A DNA stretch of 64,000 bases from Methylobacterium sp. UNC378MF (lineage in GTDB: Bacteria > Pseudomonadota > Alphaproteobacteria > Rhizobiales > Beijerinckiaceae). The position numbers and the translations under genes are program-made. The notes under the pieces are model-generated. The model did no database searches, was not told where the DNA came from, and saw only the letters and a program-made list of their open reading frames with translations. Of this stretch, positions 7,330 to 17,058 are shown piece after piece (position 1 is the first letter of the stretch; every line of letters begins with the position of its first letter). Location of the stretch: positions 62,001 to 126,000 of the forward strand of contig NZ_FMWU01000007.1 of assembly GCF_900103195.1 (NCBI RefSeq), written 5' to 3'.

Positions 7330-8040
7330 TCACGGCGGGTACCTTACGTAGTCGTCGAACAGATGCAGCTCCTCAGGGTATTCCGCCCGGAGGACATCCC
7401 TGCGCCTGATGGCGTCCCGTTTCTCGTCAGCCATCATAGCGGCGTGCTTCTCGTACACGGGGCGGGCCCTTTCCGAGGCGAACGCTCGGGGGGGAGTGTC
7501 ACCGTCCGACGGGATCACTGCGATGATGGGCTCGATGCCTGCCGCCTCGTACAGCGCAATCGAGGCAGGCTCTGATGGCACCTCGGCCCCGTAATGCCTG
7601 AGCTCTTTGGCCACAGACCAGAGGCAATTCATCAGCTCGTAGCCATCGTATGACTCGGTGAAGGCTGTGCTTACGCCGGTAGCTTCCTCGAAATACTGGT
7701 CAATTGAGGCGAGCCAATCCTTGTGGGGAGCAAACGCCATTCGGAGCAATGCCTCATACTGACATTCATCTCTGCTGCTACGCCAATAGCGAGAGTGCGC
7801 CAGGGCTCTGAGGTTGTGTACTAGGCAGCTATCAGGGGCGGTCGGATAAGAATACGCCGTTGCCCCATCGCCAGCCCAGACGACTTTCGATTGCAAGTAT
7901 TCCTCAGCGCCTGACAACTGAAGTTCATGCATCAGCATCGCGTTCCTGTTCGGGGAGATGTGTTTTTCCCGGAACGCATCGCGCTGCTGGGCCGACAGGC
8001 GCCCGAACACGTGTTCCTCAACGAGCTCACGCATCGTCAT
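7330..8040 (-). CDS. Unrecognised protein (236 aa), divergent from the duplicated-domain gene
   Basis: The start is ATG 8040; an alternative Met lies two codons later. The protein is soluble, rich in Glu, Tyr and Ala, with helices such as MTMRELVEEHVFGRLSAQQR and a C-terminal charged region (MMADEKRDAIRRRDVLRAEYPEEL). Codon use is less GC-biased than in neighbouring genes, which hints at separate acquisition. It faces away from 8242-9219 across 201 bp. Such divergent pairs in accessory DNA are often cargo or defence genes, but nothing in the sequence identifies a nuclease, kinase or toxin fold. Confidence 0.65.
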   Translation of the reverse strand: MTMRELVEEHVFGRLSAQQRDAFREKHISPNRNAMLMHELQLSGAEEYLQSKVVWAGDGATAYSYPTAPDSCLVHNLRALAHSRYWRSSRDECQYEALLRMAFAPHKDWLASIDQYFEEATGVSTAFTESYDGYELMNCLWSVAKELRHYGAEVPSEPASIALYEAAGIEPIIAVIPSDGDTPPRAFASERARPVYEKHAAMMADEKRDAIRRRDVLRAEYPEELHLFDDYVRYPP

Positions 8041-8218
8041 TCCCTTTCAGCCCTGTCACGCTGTCCGCAGTTTGGCGGTGCCACGGTTCCAGTTTGGTTG
8101 AGCCGGCCCACCCGATTGCCGGCGTGGCAATTGAGACGTTGCGAGGGTCCATCGCATTTGAGCGAACCCGGCGACCGAACGCGAACCAAGGCGAAGCTTG
8201 GCGTTGGGTGATTCGGTT

Positions 8219-8231
8219 TCAGGTAACCTGA
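8219..8231. promoter_or_regulatory. 13-bp palindrome upstream of the duplicated-domain gene
   Basis: TCAGGTAACCTGA is a perfect odd-centred palindrome ending 11 bp before the GTG at 8242. It sits in the 201-bp gap between the divergent genes at 7330-8040 and 8242-9219, where both promoters must lie. An operator for a dimeric regulator is plausible. The rest of this gap shows one further weak inverted repeat (CCAAG/CTTGG near 8190) and no gene. Confidence 0.4.
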
Positions 8232-8241
8232 GCCGTTCAGG

Positions 8242-9219
8242 GTGTCCTCAACAGACGCGGCTGGAAATGACGAGATGGGTGAGAAGAAGCGCCGGGCCCA
8301 GCAAGGCCAGCAAAAGGAACCTTGGCAGCAAAGGTTCGAGGTTTCGAAAAAGTGTCCCGCTGAAATGGCCGTCGAAATCCGTCGTGAGGCTGATCGGACC
8401 GCGCTTGAACTCAGTCGCATGGACAATGATGCGTCGGGCCGGTGGATCGTGAACGAGTTCCAGGCTGCCGGTATCGTCTACGGTGTCTGGCCGGACCAGG
8501 ATGCACCTGGCGGTAACCGGGTGGCGGTCCTCCGGGGGATGGGTCGCCTGAAGGAGATTTTAGAGGGCGGGCATCCTGTGACGGAGAGGGTCCTCCGATT
8601 CCTCTGCACTGACTATCTCGACGCCGAGCTACACTGGCGCGTCCTCGGTGATGGACGCCAAGACCCCTCGCCGCCAACCGTGGACGACCTGCCGATCAGG
8701 CAGTTGATGACGCTGCCGTATATGCCGACGGAAGATCGCATCGAGCAGGCCGGTCTGGCACAGCAAAACCATGACATCCTACGTTCTGTCCCGGTGGACC
8801 AACGGGCTTCATGGTTGAGGGAAGCATTCGGCGCGGACATCGTCTTCGGTGTATTTCCCGGAGACAAGGAATGGGAGGTAAAAAATGTCCATGTCGCGGT
8901 GTTGAAGGGGGCCGAGATTTTTCGCAGGCCATACGAGAGCGCTGAACCAGTGACCGCGACGCAGGTCAGCATTCTCTGCCACTCGCTCGGATATACCGAA
9001 ATGCTCTGCTGGACCCTTGGCGACGGCCGGAGAGAAGGTGGACCGACATTCGTGGAGCACCCCGACGACAGACCCCTGCAGGATGATATCCCCCGGGCGG
9101 TCCGCTACGATGTCGAACTTGCCCGCGCCCCGGACCATTTTATGCCGTGGCTGCCGAGGAACGACCGGTTCGAGATCAGCGCTCCCGTCCCGTCGGCCCG
9201 GACGAAGACGTCGTCCTGA
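8242..9219 (+). CDS. Unrecognised protein with an internal tandem domain duplication (325 aa)
   Basis: Residues 66-150 and 189-278 align to each other by eye. Both have W[IL]xExFxA..IV[YF]GV[WF]P, then VAVL[RK]G, then PVT...V..LC..L...E...W.LGDGR, and both end ..PT...PDDxP. The first 60 residues are a charged leader and the last 40 a Pro-containing tail. I know no family with this repeat. GTG 8242 gives the longest frame; ATG 8275 is an equally possible start. No signal peptide or membrane segment. It is the most distinctive orphan in the accessory region. Confidence 0.7.
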   Translation: MSSTDAAGNDEMGEKKRRAQQGQQKEPWQQRFEVSKKCPAEMAVEIRREADRTALELSRMDNDASGRWIVNEFQAAGIVYGVWPDQDAPGGNRVAVLRGMGRLKEILEGGHPVTERVLRFLCTDYLDAELHWRVLGDGRQDPSPPTVDDLPIRQLMTLPYMPTEDRIEQAGLAQQNHDILRSVPVDQRASWLREAFGADIVFGVFPGDKEWEVKNVHVAVLKGAEIFRRPYESAEPVTATQVSILCHSLGYTEMLCWTLGDGRREGGPTFVEHPDDRPLQDDIPRAVRYDVELARAPDHFMPWLPRNDRFEISAPVPSARTKTSS

Positions 9220-9254
9220 CCGCCGGGTAGCCCCACCCCGTCGTCGCGAGGCGG

Positions 9255-9548
9255 CTACGCGGTCCTTGCGCCCGCATCCACAATGATGCGGCGGACCTGA
9301 GGATTCAGGGCGCTGCTGAACCAACCGGACCGCTGACCCGTCAGCAAGCACCCGATGAGGGCCTCCACGCCCTCGCGACGGGAGCGCTCCCGGTCGCGCG
9401 GCAGGAAGGGGCGCGCGAGGTCTGCGTTCTCACGGCTCAGGGCGCGGCCCTCGCACCGGGAGATGATGAACGCGACCTCTTCCTCGGTGGCGCGCGGCAG
9501 GCCCTCCCGGATGCGCGCTTCGATGACGGCGATGTCGATGGTCTGCAT
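9255..9548 (-). CDS. Small hypothetical protein next to the tRNA junction (97 aa)
   Basis: ATG 9548 was chosen because the frame upstream is Arg/Pro-rich and non-protein-like. The product is helical and charged (IDIAVIEARIREGLPRATEEEVAFIISR), with one Cys-containing helix and a C-terminal IIVDAG. It might be a small regulator or excisionase-sized protein, but no winged-helix signature is evident. Its promoter would lie in 9549-9830, which contains a 21-bp palindrome. Unrecognised. Confidence 0.5.
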   Translation of the reverse strand: MQTIDIAVIEARIREGLPRATEEEVAFIISRCEGRALSRENADLARPFLPRDRERSRREGVEALIGCLLTGQRSGWFSSALNPQVRRIIVDAGARTA

Positions 9549-9683
9549 TAAGGTGCTCCTGCCCGGCGCGCGGCGCCGGGGCGATGACGGGGAGCCCTCA
9601 TGGGGTGCGAGAGGCCGACCGGCCGGGGCCGATCTCCTATGCCGAAATGATGCCCCTCGCGGCTGTGCCCGGCAACCGCGGGG

Positions 9684-9704
9684 TCTGTGCGATTTTCGCA
9701 CAGA
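9684..9704. promoter_or_regulatory. 21-bp palindrome, 9-bp arms
   Basis: Arms TCTGTGCGA and TCGCACAGA are perfect inverted copies separated by TTT. The site is 136-156 bp upstream of ATG 9548 and about 130 bp from the tRNA 3' end. A dimeric repressor operator is the simplest reading. A transcript hairpin is possible, but no T-run follows on either strand. Confidence 0.45.
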
Positions 9705-9764
9705 GCGGCAAGCCTCGGCGCGTCGCCCTCGAATCAGCGCGCAACACCGCCGCTGAGCTTATCC

Positions 9765-9800
9765 GTTGTATCAAAGTTGTATCATGCCCTTCCAAGGGCA
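9765..9800. repeat. Direct repeats plus inverted repeat close to the tRNA 3' end
   Basis: GTTGTATCA occurs at 9765-9773 and again at 9776-9784, an 11-bp period that places both copies on one DNA face. It is followed directly by the inverted repeat TGCCCTT/AAGGGCA (9785-9800). The cluster ends 31 bp before the tRNA-Gly 3' end, where arm-type sites for an integrase or excisionase would be expected. Function is inferred from position only. Confidence 0.35.
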
Positions 9801-9830
9801 GCTATCCACAGGCTAAGTCACTGAGGATAT

Positions 9831-9905
9831 TGGAGCGGGCGATCGGGATCGAACCGACGACATTCAGCTTGGGAAGCTGACGTTCTACCACTGAACTACG
9901 CCCGC
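9831..9905 (-). tRNA. tRNA-Gly, anticodon CCC
   Basis: Reading the minus strand, the acceptor stem GCGGGCG pairs with CGCCCGC, the D arm is GTTC/GAAC, and the anticodon stem TCAGC/GCTGA holds loop TTCCCAA (anticodon CCC). The T arm GTCGG/CCGAT holds TTCGATC, and TCCA ends the gene, so CCA is encoded. The 3' end at 9831 abuts the accessory DNA, consistent with use as an attachment site. The 262 bp from 9906 to the next start hold no gene. Confidence 0.95.
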
Positions 9906-10167
9906 CGACATGGCCGACACGGAGACAGTTCGTTGCGGAGGGCGAAGTCCGAACGGCGCCGTGCGCTCATGTGCGGCCGAGGTTTAGCAGTTCGAGGGCG
10001 ACGGCGTCAAACGCCTCGGCCATCCACGCACCGGCGCCCGGCTGTTTCGGCCCTCTTGCAGGCGTGCCGTCGCGACAATCGCGTCGAATCGGCGGAACGC
10101 TGCCGCGCGCACACCGTTTCGCTCCCTTGGAGCGGTCGCGCAACCGGAACGAGAACAAGCTGCCATC

Positions 10168-11937
10168 ATGTGCGGAATCTGCGGTGAGATCTGCTTCGAC
10201 CGGCCGGCCGATCCCGCTTCCGTCCAGGCCATGATGGGATGCCTGCGGCCGCGCGGGCCCGACGGCGAGGGTCTCTTCGGATCGGGCCGGGTCCTCTTCG
10301 GCCACCGCAGGCTCAAGATCATCGACCTGTCCGAGGCCGGGCAGCAGCCCATGGTCGATCCGAGCCTCGGCCTCGCGATCGTGTTCAACGGCTGTATTTA
10401 CAATTTCCGTGAGTTGCGCGCCGAACTCGAGGCGAGGGGCTACAGGTTCTTTTCCTCGAGCGACACGGAAGTGGTGCTGAAGGCCTATCACGCCTGGGGA
10501 AGTGCCTGTGTCGAGCGTTTCGCCGGCATGTTCGCCTTCGCAATCCTGGAGCGGGATTCCGGACGTGTCGTGCTGGCGCGCGACCGCCTCGGCGTAAAGC
10601 CGCTCTATTACAGCGAGACGAAAGGCCGATTCCGCTTCGCCTCGTCGCTCCCGGCCCTGCTCGCCGCGGGCGATGTCGACACCGGGATCGATCCCGCCGC
10701 CCTCCACCATTACATGAGCTGGCACGCGGGCGTGCCGGCGCCGCTCACCATCCTCAAGGGCGTTCGCAAGCTCGCACCGGCGACGATCCTGACGATCGAG
10801 CGGGACGGGACGCAGCGTGCCGCAACCTATTGGACGCTGACGATCGGGCCCCGCGAGGCCGACCGCGGCCGGACCGAGGCGGATTGGAGGGAGGCCGTTC
10901 TTGAAGCCCTCGGCACCGCCGTCGAGCGCCGGCAGGTCGCCGACGTCCCGACGGGGGTCCTCCTCTCAGGCGGCCTCGACAGTTCGCTCTTGGTGGCCCT
11001 GCTCGCGCGCAGCGGGCAGACCGGCCTGAAGACCTTTTCGGTGGGCTTCGACGCGGTGAACGGCGTCGAGGGCGACGAGTTCAAGTACTCGGACATCATC
11101 GCCGAGACCTTCGCGACCGACCATACGAAGCTCGCAGTCGACGGCTCGCGCACCCTCGAGGCGCTTCCCGCGGCCATCGCGGCGATGTCCGAGCCGCAGA
11201 TGAGTCACGACGCGGTGGCGTTCCTCCTGCTCTCCCAGGAGGTCGCCAAGCACGTGACGGTGATCCAGAGCGGTCAGGGCGCCGACGAGGTGTTCGGCGG
11301 CTATCACTGGTACCCGAAGCTGATGGGCTCGACCGATCCGGTCACCGATTACGCCAAGGCCTATTTCGACCGCGACCATGCCGAGATGCGCGAGGCACTC
11401 GCGCCCGATCTGCTGAATGGCGATTACAGCACCGACTACATCGCCACGTTCTTTGAGCGATCGACGAGCGCCAGCGCCATCGACAAGACGCTGCAACTCG
11501 ACCAGCAGATCATGATGGTCGACGACCCGGTGAAGCGCGTCGACAACATGACGATGGCCTGCGGTCTGGAGGCGCGGGTCCCCTTCCTGGACCACGACCT
11601 CGTCGAGCTGGCCGCCCGCATCCCGGCGGAGCTGAAGGTCCGCGGCGGCGGCAAATACATCCTGAAGGAGGCCGCGCGCGCGGTGGTTCCGGCAGAGGTG
11701 ATCGACCGCAAGAAGGGCTATTTCCCGGTCCCCGCCCTGAAGCACATCCGAGGGCCGTTCCTCGACTATGTTCGCACCATCCTCGACCGGCCCGAGGCGC
11801 GCGACCGCGGCATCTTCAACCGCGCCTATGTCGATCATCTGCTCGCCGACCCGGACGGTACGCTCACGCCCAAGGGCAACTCGAAGCTCTGGCAGGTGGC
11901 CCTTCTGGAGAGCTGGCTTCAGACGCACGGCGTCTGA
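10168..11937 (+). CDS. asnO: N-acetylglutaminylglutamine amidotransferase (asparagine synthase-like)
   Basis: The N-terminus is a class II glutaminase domain with nucleophile Cys2 (MCGICGE) and RGPDGEG, followed by an AMP-forming synthetase domain with the PP-loop SGGLDSS near residue 270. The stretch MSEPQMSHDAVAFLL and QSGQGADEVFGGYHWYP is typical of the TIGR03104 branch, which amidates N-acetylglutaminylglutamine to the osmoprotectant NAGGN, rather than of AsnB. The 589-aa length fits. The partner dipeptide synthetase (ngg) usually lies next door but is not seen here. Plain asparagine synthetase is the alternative. The 5' gap shows no obvious control element. Confidence 0.8.
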   Translation: MCGICGEICFDRPADPASVQAMMGCLRPRGPDGEGLFGSGRVLFGHRRLKIIDLSEAGQQPMVDPSLGLAIVFNGCIYNFRELRAELEARGYRFFSSSDTEVVLKAYHAWGSACVERFAGMFAFAILERDSGRVVLARDRLGVKPLYYSETKGRFRFASSLPALLAAGDVDTGIDPAALHHYMSWHAGVPAPLTILKGVRKLAPATILTIERDGTQRAATYWTLTIGPREADRGRTEADWREAVLEALGTAVERRQVADVPTGVLLSGGLDSSLLVALLARSGQTGLKTFSVGFDAVNGVEGDEFKYSDIIAETFATDHTKLAVDGSRTLEALPAAIAAMSEPQMSHDAVAFLLLSQEVAKHVTVIQSGQGADEVFGGYHWYPKLMGSTDPVTDYAKAYFDRDHAEMREALAPDLLNGDYSTDYIATFFERSTSASAIDKTLQLDQQIMMVDDPVKRVDNMTMACGLEARVPFLDHDLVELAARIPAELKVRGGGKYILKEAARAVVPAEVIDRKKGYFPVPALKHIRGPFLDYVRTILDRPEARDRGIFNRAYVDHLLADPDGTLTPKGNSKLWQVALLESWLQTHGV

Positions 11938-12055
11938 AACCCGCCGCGGCACGGCTTTCGCGACCAATCGTGATCGACGCAGCCCTCAAGGTGCCGCGCT
12001 TTGTCCACGATCGTCCCGGATCAGCCGATCGACACTCACCCGGAGAAGCCTGTCG

Positions 12056-12880
12056 ATGTGCCGCTGGATCGCCTATGCGGGCCGCACCATCCCGCTGGAG
12101 CACTACGTCACCGAGCCGTCCCACAGCCTCGTCTCGCAGAGCATCCAGGCGCTCGAATCGACCGCGGCCACCAACGGCGACGGGTTCGGCCTCGGCTGGT
12201 ACGGCGATCACCCGGAGCCGGGTCGCTACCGGGAGGTTCAGCCCGCCTGGTCGGACGATAACCTGCGCTACCTGTGCCGGCACCTGCACTCGCACCTGTT
12301 CTTCGCGCATGTGCGCGCCGCAACGGGCACGCCGATCACACGACCGAACTGCCATCCCTTCGCCTGCGGCCCGTGGCTCTTCATGCATAACGGCTATATC
12401 GGCGACTGGAGTCGCCTGCGGCGGCCGGTCGAGGCCCTAATCCCCGACGAACTCTACCCGTCGCGTGCCGGGACCACCGATTCGGAGGCGATCTTCCTGG
12501 GCCTGCTCGGCTGCGGGCTGATGGGGCCGGGCCCGCGCCACGACCCGGTGGAGGCGACGGCACGTGCGCTCGCCGCGCTCACGGACTTGGCCGGGACGCA
12601 TCCGTTCCGCTTCACCGCGGCCCTCGCGAACGGACGCGACCTCTACGCGTTCCGGTACGCCGCCAACGACAAGGCCAACTCGCTCTATTACCGCACCTCG
12701 GAGGGCGGCGTGGTCGTCGCCTCGGAGCCGCTCGACCGGGATCACGCGACCTGGACGGCCGTCGCCGAGAACAGCGTCGTCATCGCGCGGCGGGATGCGC
12801 CGGTCGAGGTCCTGTCCCTGGCGCAGTTCGGCCTGGGCGCCGTCCCGATCGACGAGCCTGTCCGCCGGCTGCGCGCCTGA
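12056..12880 (+). CDS. Class II glutamine amidotransferase, stand-alone (274 aa)
   Basis: ATG 12056 places Cys at position 2 (MCRWIAYAG), the N-terminal nucleophile after Met removal. NGDGFGLGWYG, FFAHVRAATG and HNGYIGDW are the glutaminase motifs of the GATase_4/YafJ/EgtC-like group. No synthetase domain follows, so it either hydrolyses a gamma-glutamyl substrate or supplies ammonia to a partner. It follows the NAGGN amidotransferase on the same strand after 118 bp, so linkage in one pathway is possible but unproven. It converges with 12891-13229. Confidence 0.8.
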   Translation: MCRWIAYAGRTIPLEHYVTEPSHSLVSQSIQALESTAATNGDGFGLGWYGDHPEPGRYREVQPAWSDDNLRYLCRHLHSHLFFAHVRAATGTPITRPNCHPFACGPWLFMHNGYIGDWSRLRRPVEALIPDELYPSRAGTTDSEAIFLGLLGCGLMGPGPRHDPVEATARALAALTDLAGTHPFRFTAALANGRDLYAFRYAANDKANSLYYRTSEGGVVVASEPLDRDHATWTAVAENSVVIARRDAPVEVLSLAQFGLGAVPIDEPVRRLRA

Positions 12881-12890
12881 GCGCGGGCGT

Positions 12891-13229
12891 TCAGGCGACG
12901 CGGGAGAGGCTTCCGGCCTGCGATCCATGCGTGCCGCGCGCGGAATCGTAGGCGCGATTGCGCAGAGCGGTCTCGCTCGGCAGCTGATCGATGACGTTGC
13001 CCGACGCCGGATCGACGACCTGGAAGACGATCGAACTGGTGTCCGGATCCTGTATGTAGCGTGCCTTGCCGCCGCTCGTACCGATGTCGAGCTTCACCGC
13101 GGGTTCCAGCGGCGCGGTACTCGTCTGGGGCTCGGGCGCCTCCTGCGTCACGGCGGCGGCGGCCGTGGCTCCCAGCGCATCGAGGCCCTGAGGTCCCGGC
13201 GTCGTGGCTGTCAGCTGGCGGATCTCCAT
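12891..13229 (-). CDS. FlaG-like small protein (112 aa)
   Basis: The N-terminal 45 residues are low-complexity Ala/Pro/Thr. The C-terminal half contains SIVFQVVDPASGNVIDQLPSE, close to the FlaG pattern in which a V-V-D segment is followed by a turn and VIxQxPxE. FlaG proteins influence flagellar filament length. The neighbours are not flagellar, so the assignment is by motif alone. The 13230-13515 stretch upstream carries no supported gene. Confidence 0.45.
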   Translation of the reverse strand: MEIRQLTATTPGPQGLDALGATAAAAVTQEAPEPQTSTAPLEPAVKLDIGTSGGKARYIQDPDTSSIVFQVVDPASGNVIDQLPSETALRNRAYDSARGTHGSQAGSLSRVA

Positions 13230-13515
13230 GGCCGGTCTCCTACGATCCTGTGATCGGAGGATTCAGCCGGGCACCTGCCTAATCATCGGTTAAGGGCTGT
13301 GCCTGGTCCACTGGAGGCTGGCCGATGGTCGGAGATGCGATGAACATCCCGTTACCGCCGTGACACAAATCCGTGCTGCTTTCTCGACGAGGGGCCGCCG
13401 GGAGCGGCATCGCGGCGGACCTGATGCTCGCGACCTTGCACGACGCCTATGGCGCCCGCCCGGGCGCCGCTCTCGATATCGCGGCTCCGTACGGCGGATC
13501 CCCGGGAAGCGGGTG

Positions 13516-13551
13516 CGGCACGCCCGGATCCTGAGCGGACCGGGCGTGCCG
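13516..13551 (-). terminator. Hairpin terminator after thiC
   Basis: Perfect 12-bp arms CGGCACGCCCGG and CCGGGCGTGCCG flank a 12-nt loop and begin 5 bp past the thiC stop. No long T-run follows on the minus strand, as is usual in high-GC genomes. Confidence 0.7.
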
Positions 13552-13556
13552 CCGTC

Positions 13557-15612
<2,056 letters not shown>

Positions 15613-15730
15613 GAACGGTTCCAGACTCGGGCCCGCGGACGGCTTTGTCAATGCTGACCGGCCGCCCTAGAAAACACTTCCCGAAAACCGTCCGTCCGAA
15701 CGCATTCGTACGCCCGCGTCCCCGCATCCC

Positions 15731-16561
15731 ATGCGTCTCCTCGCCGGCCTCCCGCTCGCCGCGTTCCTGCTCTGCGGGTTGGCCTGCGCCGCGCTCGCCC
15801 TCGGACAGCGCCGCTTCCTCTATCCCGGAGCCTTCGACCCACCGCCCCCACGGCCGGTGCCGCCCGGGATTGCGACCATCACGGTCGCGACCCAGGATGG
15901 CGAGACCCTTCACGGCCTCTGGCGCGCGCCGCGGCCAGGCTGCGGCGTCATCGTCAGCTTTCACGGCAACGGATCACGCCCGGAACCGCACGCGGCGCGC
16001 TTCGCCGCGGAGCCGTGGCGGGCGCGCGGCTGGGGTCTGCTGACCGTGGCGTATCGCGGCTATCCCGGCTCGACCGGCAGTCCCAGTGAGGACGGGCTGA
16101 TCCGCGACGGGCTCGCAGCCGTCGAGGCCGCGCGGGCGCGGGCGCCCGGCGCGCCGATCTTGCTCCACGGCCACTCGCTGGGCGCCGCCGTAGCGGTCGC
16201 TGTCGCCGAACATGTGCCGGCGATCGGCCTCTACCTGGAGGCGCCTTTTGACTCGATGACCCACACCGTGCGGCTGCATGTCCCGCTAGCCCCGATCTGG
16301 CTCCTGCGCGACACGTACCGCTCGGATCTGCGCATCCGAGGCGGGATCGAGCCGCTTCTGATCGTGCAGGGCCGCGACGACACGGTGGTGCCGGTCAAGC
16401 TGGCGCGGAGCCTCGCCGAGGCGGCCGGGCCGCGGACGCGGATCGACGTGATTCCGGGCGATCACGTGTCCATCCTGGGGGCCCTGGACCGCGAGGCCGA
16501 GGCGCTGTTCGGCCAGCGGATCGGTCAGGCCTGCCCGCAGCCGGTCGATCAGCACGAGTAG
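15731..16561 (+). CDS. Membrane-anchored alpha/beta hydrolase, BEM46/ABHD13-like
   Basis: An N-terminal hydrophobic segment (residues 3-24) works as signal anchor. SFHGNGS gives the oxyanion strand, YRGYPGSTG follows, and GHSLGAA holds the nucleophile Ser. The acid is probably Asp in QGRDDTVVP and the His sits in PGDHVSI, completing the triad. This is the serine hydrolase family often called DUF-type or BEM46; substrates are unknown, lipids or peptides being likely. ATG 15731 is the first start. It diverges from thiC, and the downstream HNH gene follows after 14 bp. Confidence 0.85.
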   Translation: MRLLAGLPLAAFLLCGLACAALALGQRRFLYPGAFDPPPPRPVPPGIATITVATQDGETLHGLWRAPRPGCGVIVSFHGNGSRPEPHAARFAAEPWRARGWGLLTVAYRGYPGSTGSPSEDGLIRDGLAAVEAARARAPGAPILLHGHSLGAAVAVAVAEHVPAIGLYLEAPFDSMTHTVRLHVPLAPIWLLRDTYRSDLRIRGGIEPLLIVQGRDDTVVPVKLARSLAEAAGPRTRIDVIPGDHVSILGALDREAEALFGQRIGQACPQPVDQHE

Positions 16562-16575
16562 GAGAGGAGGCTCGC

Positions 16576-16950
16576 TTGGTCGGACGGCGCTCGCAGCGCT
16601 GGAGCGCCGAGGATCAGGACGCGCCGGGCGTCCAGGGCCGCCCGGACCCGGTCTGCCCTCTCTGCGAGCGCCCGATCCCGCGCCGCGCCCGCTCCAGCCT
16701 CCATCACCTAACGCCGAAGCTGAAAGGCGGGACCCATCGCGGCACCGTCCGGCTGCACCAGATCTGCCACTCGGCGATCCACGCTCGCTACAGCGAGGCC
16801 GAGATTGCCAAGCGCCTCGCGGATGTCGAGGCCCTGCGCGCCGATCCGGAGATCGCCCGCTTCCTCCTCTGGGTCCGCGGCAAGCCCGACGATTTCCACG
16901 CCGCCACGCGCATGACACGCGCGCGGCAATCGGCGCGGCGCAAGATCTGA
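16576..16950 (+). CDS. HNH endonuclease-like small protein, TTG start (124 aa)
   Basis: A TTG at 16576 follows GGAGAGGAGG with ideal spacing; no ATG occurs early in the frame. The zinc pair CPLC and the sequence HHLTPKLKGGTHRG...HQICHSAIH give the H-N/L-H pattern of stand-alone HNH nucleases, a type common in Rhizobiales genomes. A C-terminal helical extension ends in a basic RARQSARRK. It is likely co-transcribed with the hydrolase. Nuclease activity is inferred from the motif only. Confidence 0.75.
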   Translation: MVGRRSQRWSAEDQDAPGVQGRPDPVCPLCERPIPRRARSSLHHLTPKLKGGTHRGTVRLHQICHSAIHARYSEAEIAKRLADVEALRADPEIARFLLWVRGKPDDFHAATRMTRARQSARRKI

Positions 16951-17058
16951 GCGGCCGGCGTTTACCGACCGTTCGTCACATCCGCAGGTGGCGGCCGCCG
17001 CGTTCCTTGCCGTCAACCCGAACCGGTCCAGGATCGCTCCGATCGCGAGGGTGGGACG

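Larger units (their letters stand above)
1..9830. mobile_element. Putative integrated element (prophage remnant or genomic island) ending at tRNA-Gly
   Basis: Everything left of the tRNA-Gly 3' end is accessory in character. It consists of short unrecognised genes overlapping by 1-15 nt, a divergent regulator/operon arrangement, small Cys-rich proteins and an orphan AAA+ ATPase. Everything right of the tRNA is recognisable chromosomal gene content. Integration at the 3' end of a tRNA gene is the usual outcome of tyrosine integrases, and the element lies on exactly that side. No integrase, capsid, portal or tail gene is visible, so the left boundary must lie beyond the window or the element is degraded. 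The element call is inference; the abrupt change of gene type at 9830 is seen directly. Confidence 0.6.

Noticed and set aside
7209..7409. Small GTG-started frame after the membrane protein gene of the accessory operon
   Set aside because: It overlaps the convergent gene at 7330-8040 by about 80 bp and is Pro/Arg-rich without protein character.
9684..9704. Reading the 21-bp palindrome as a rho-independent terminator
   Set aside because: No T-run follows on either strand and it is not just past a gene end; an operator is more likely.
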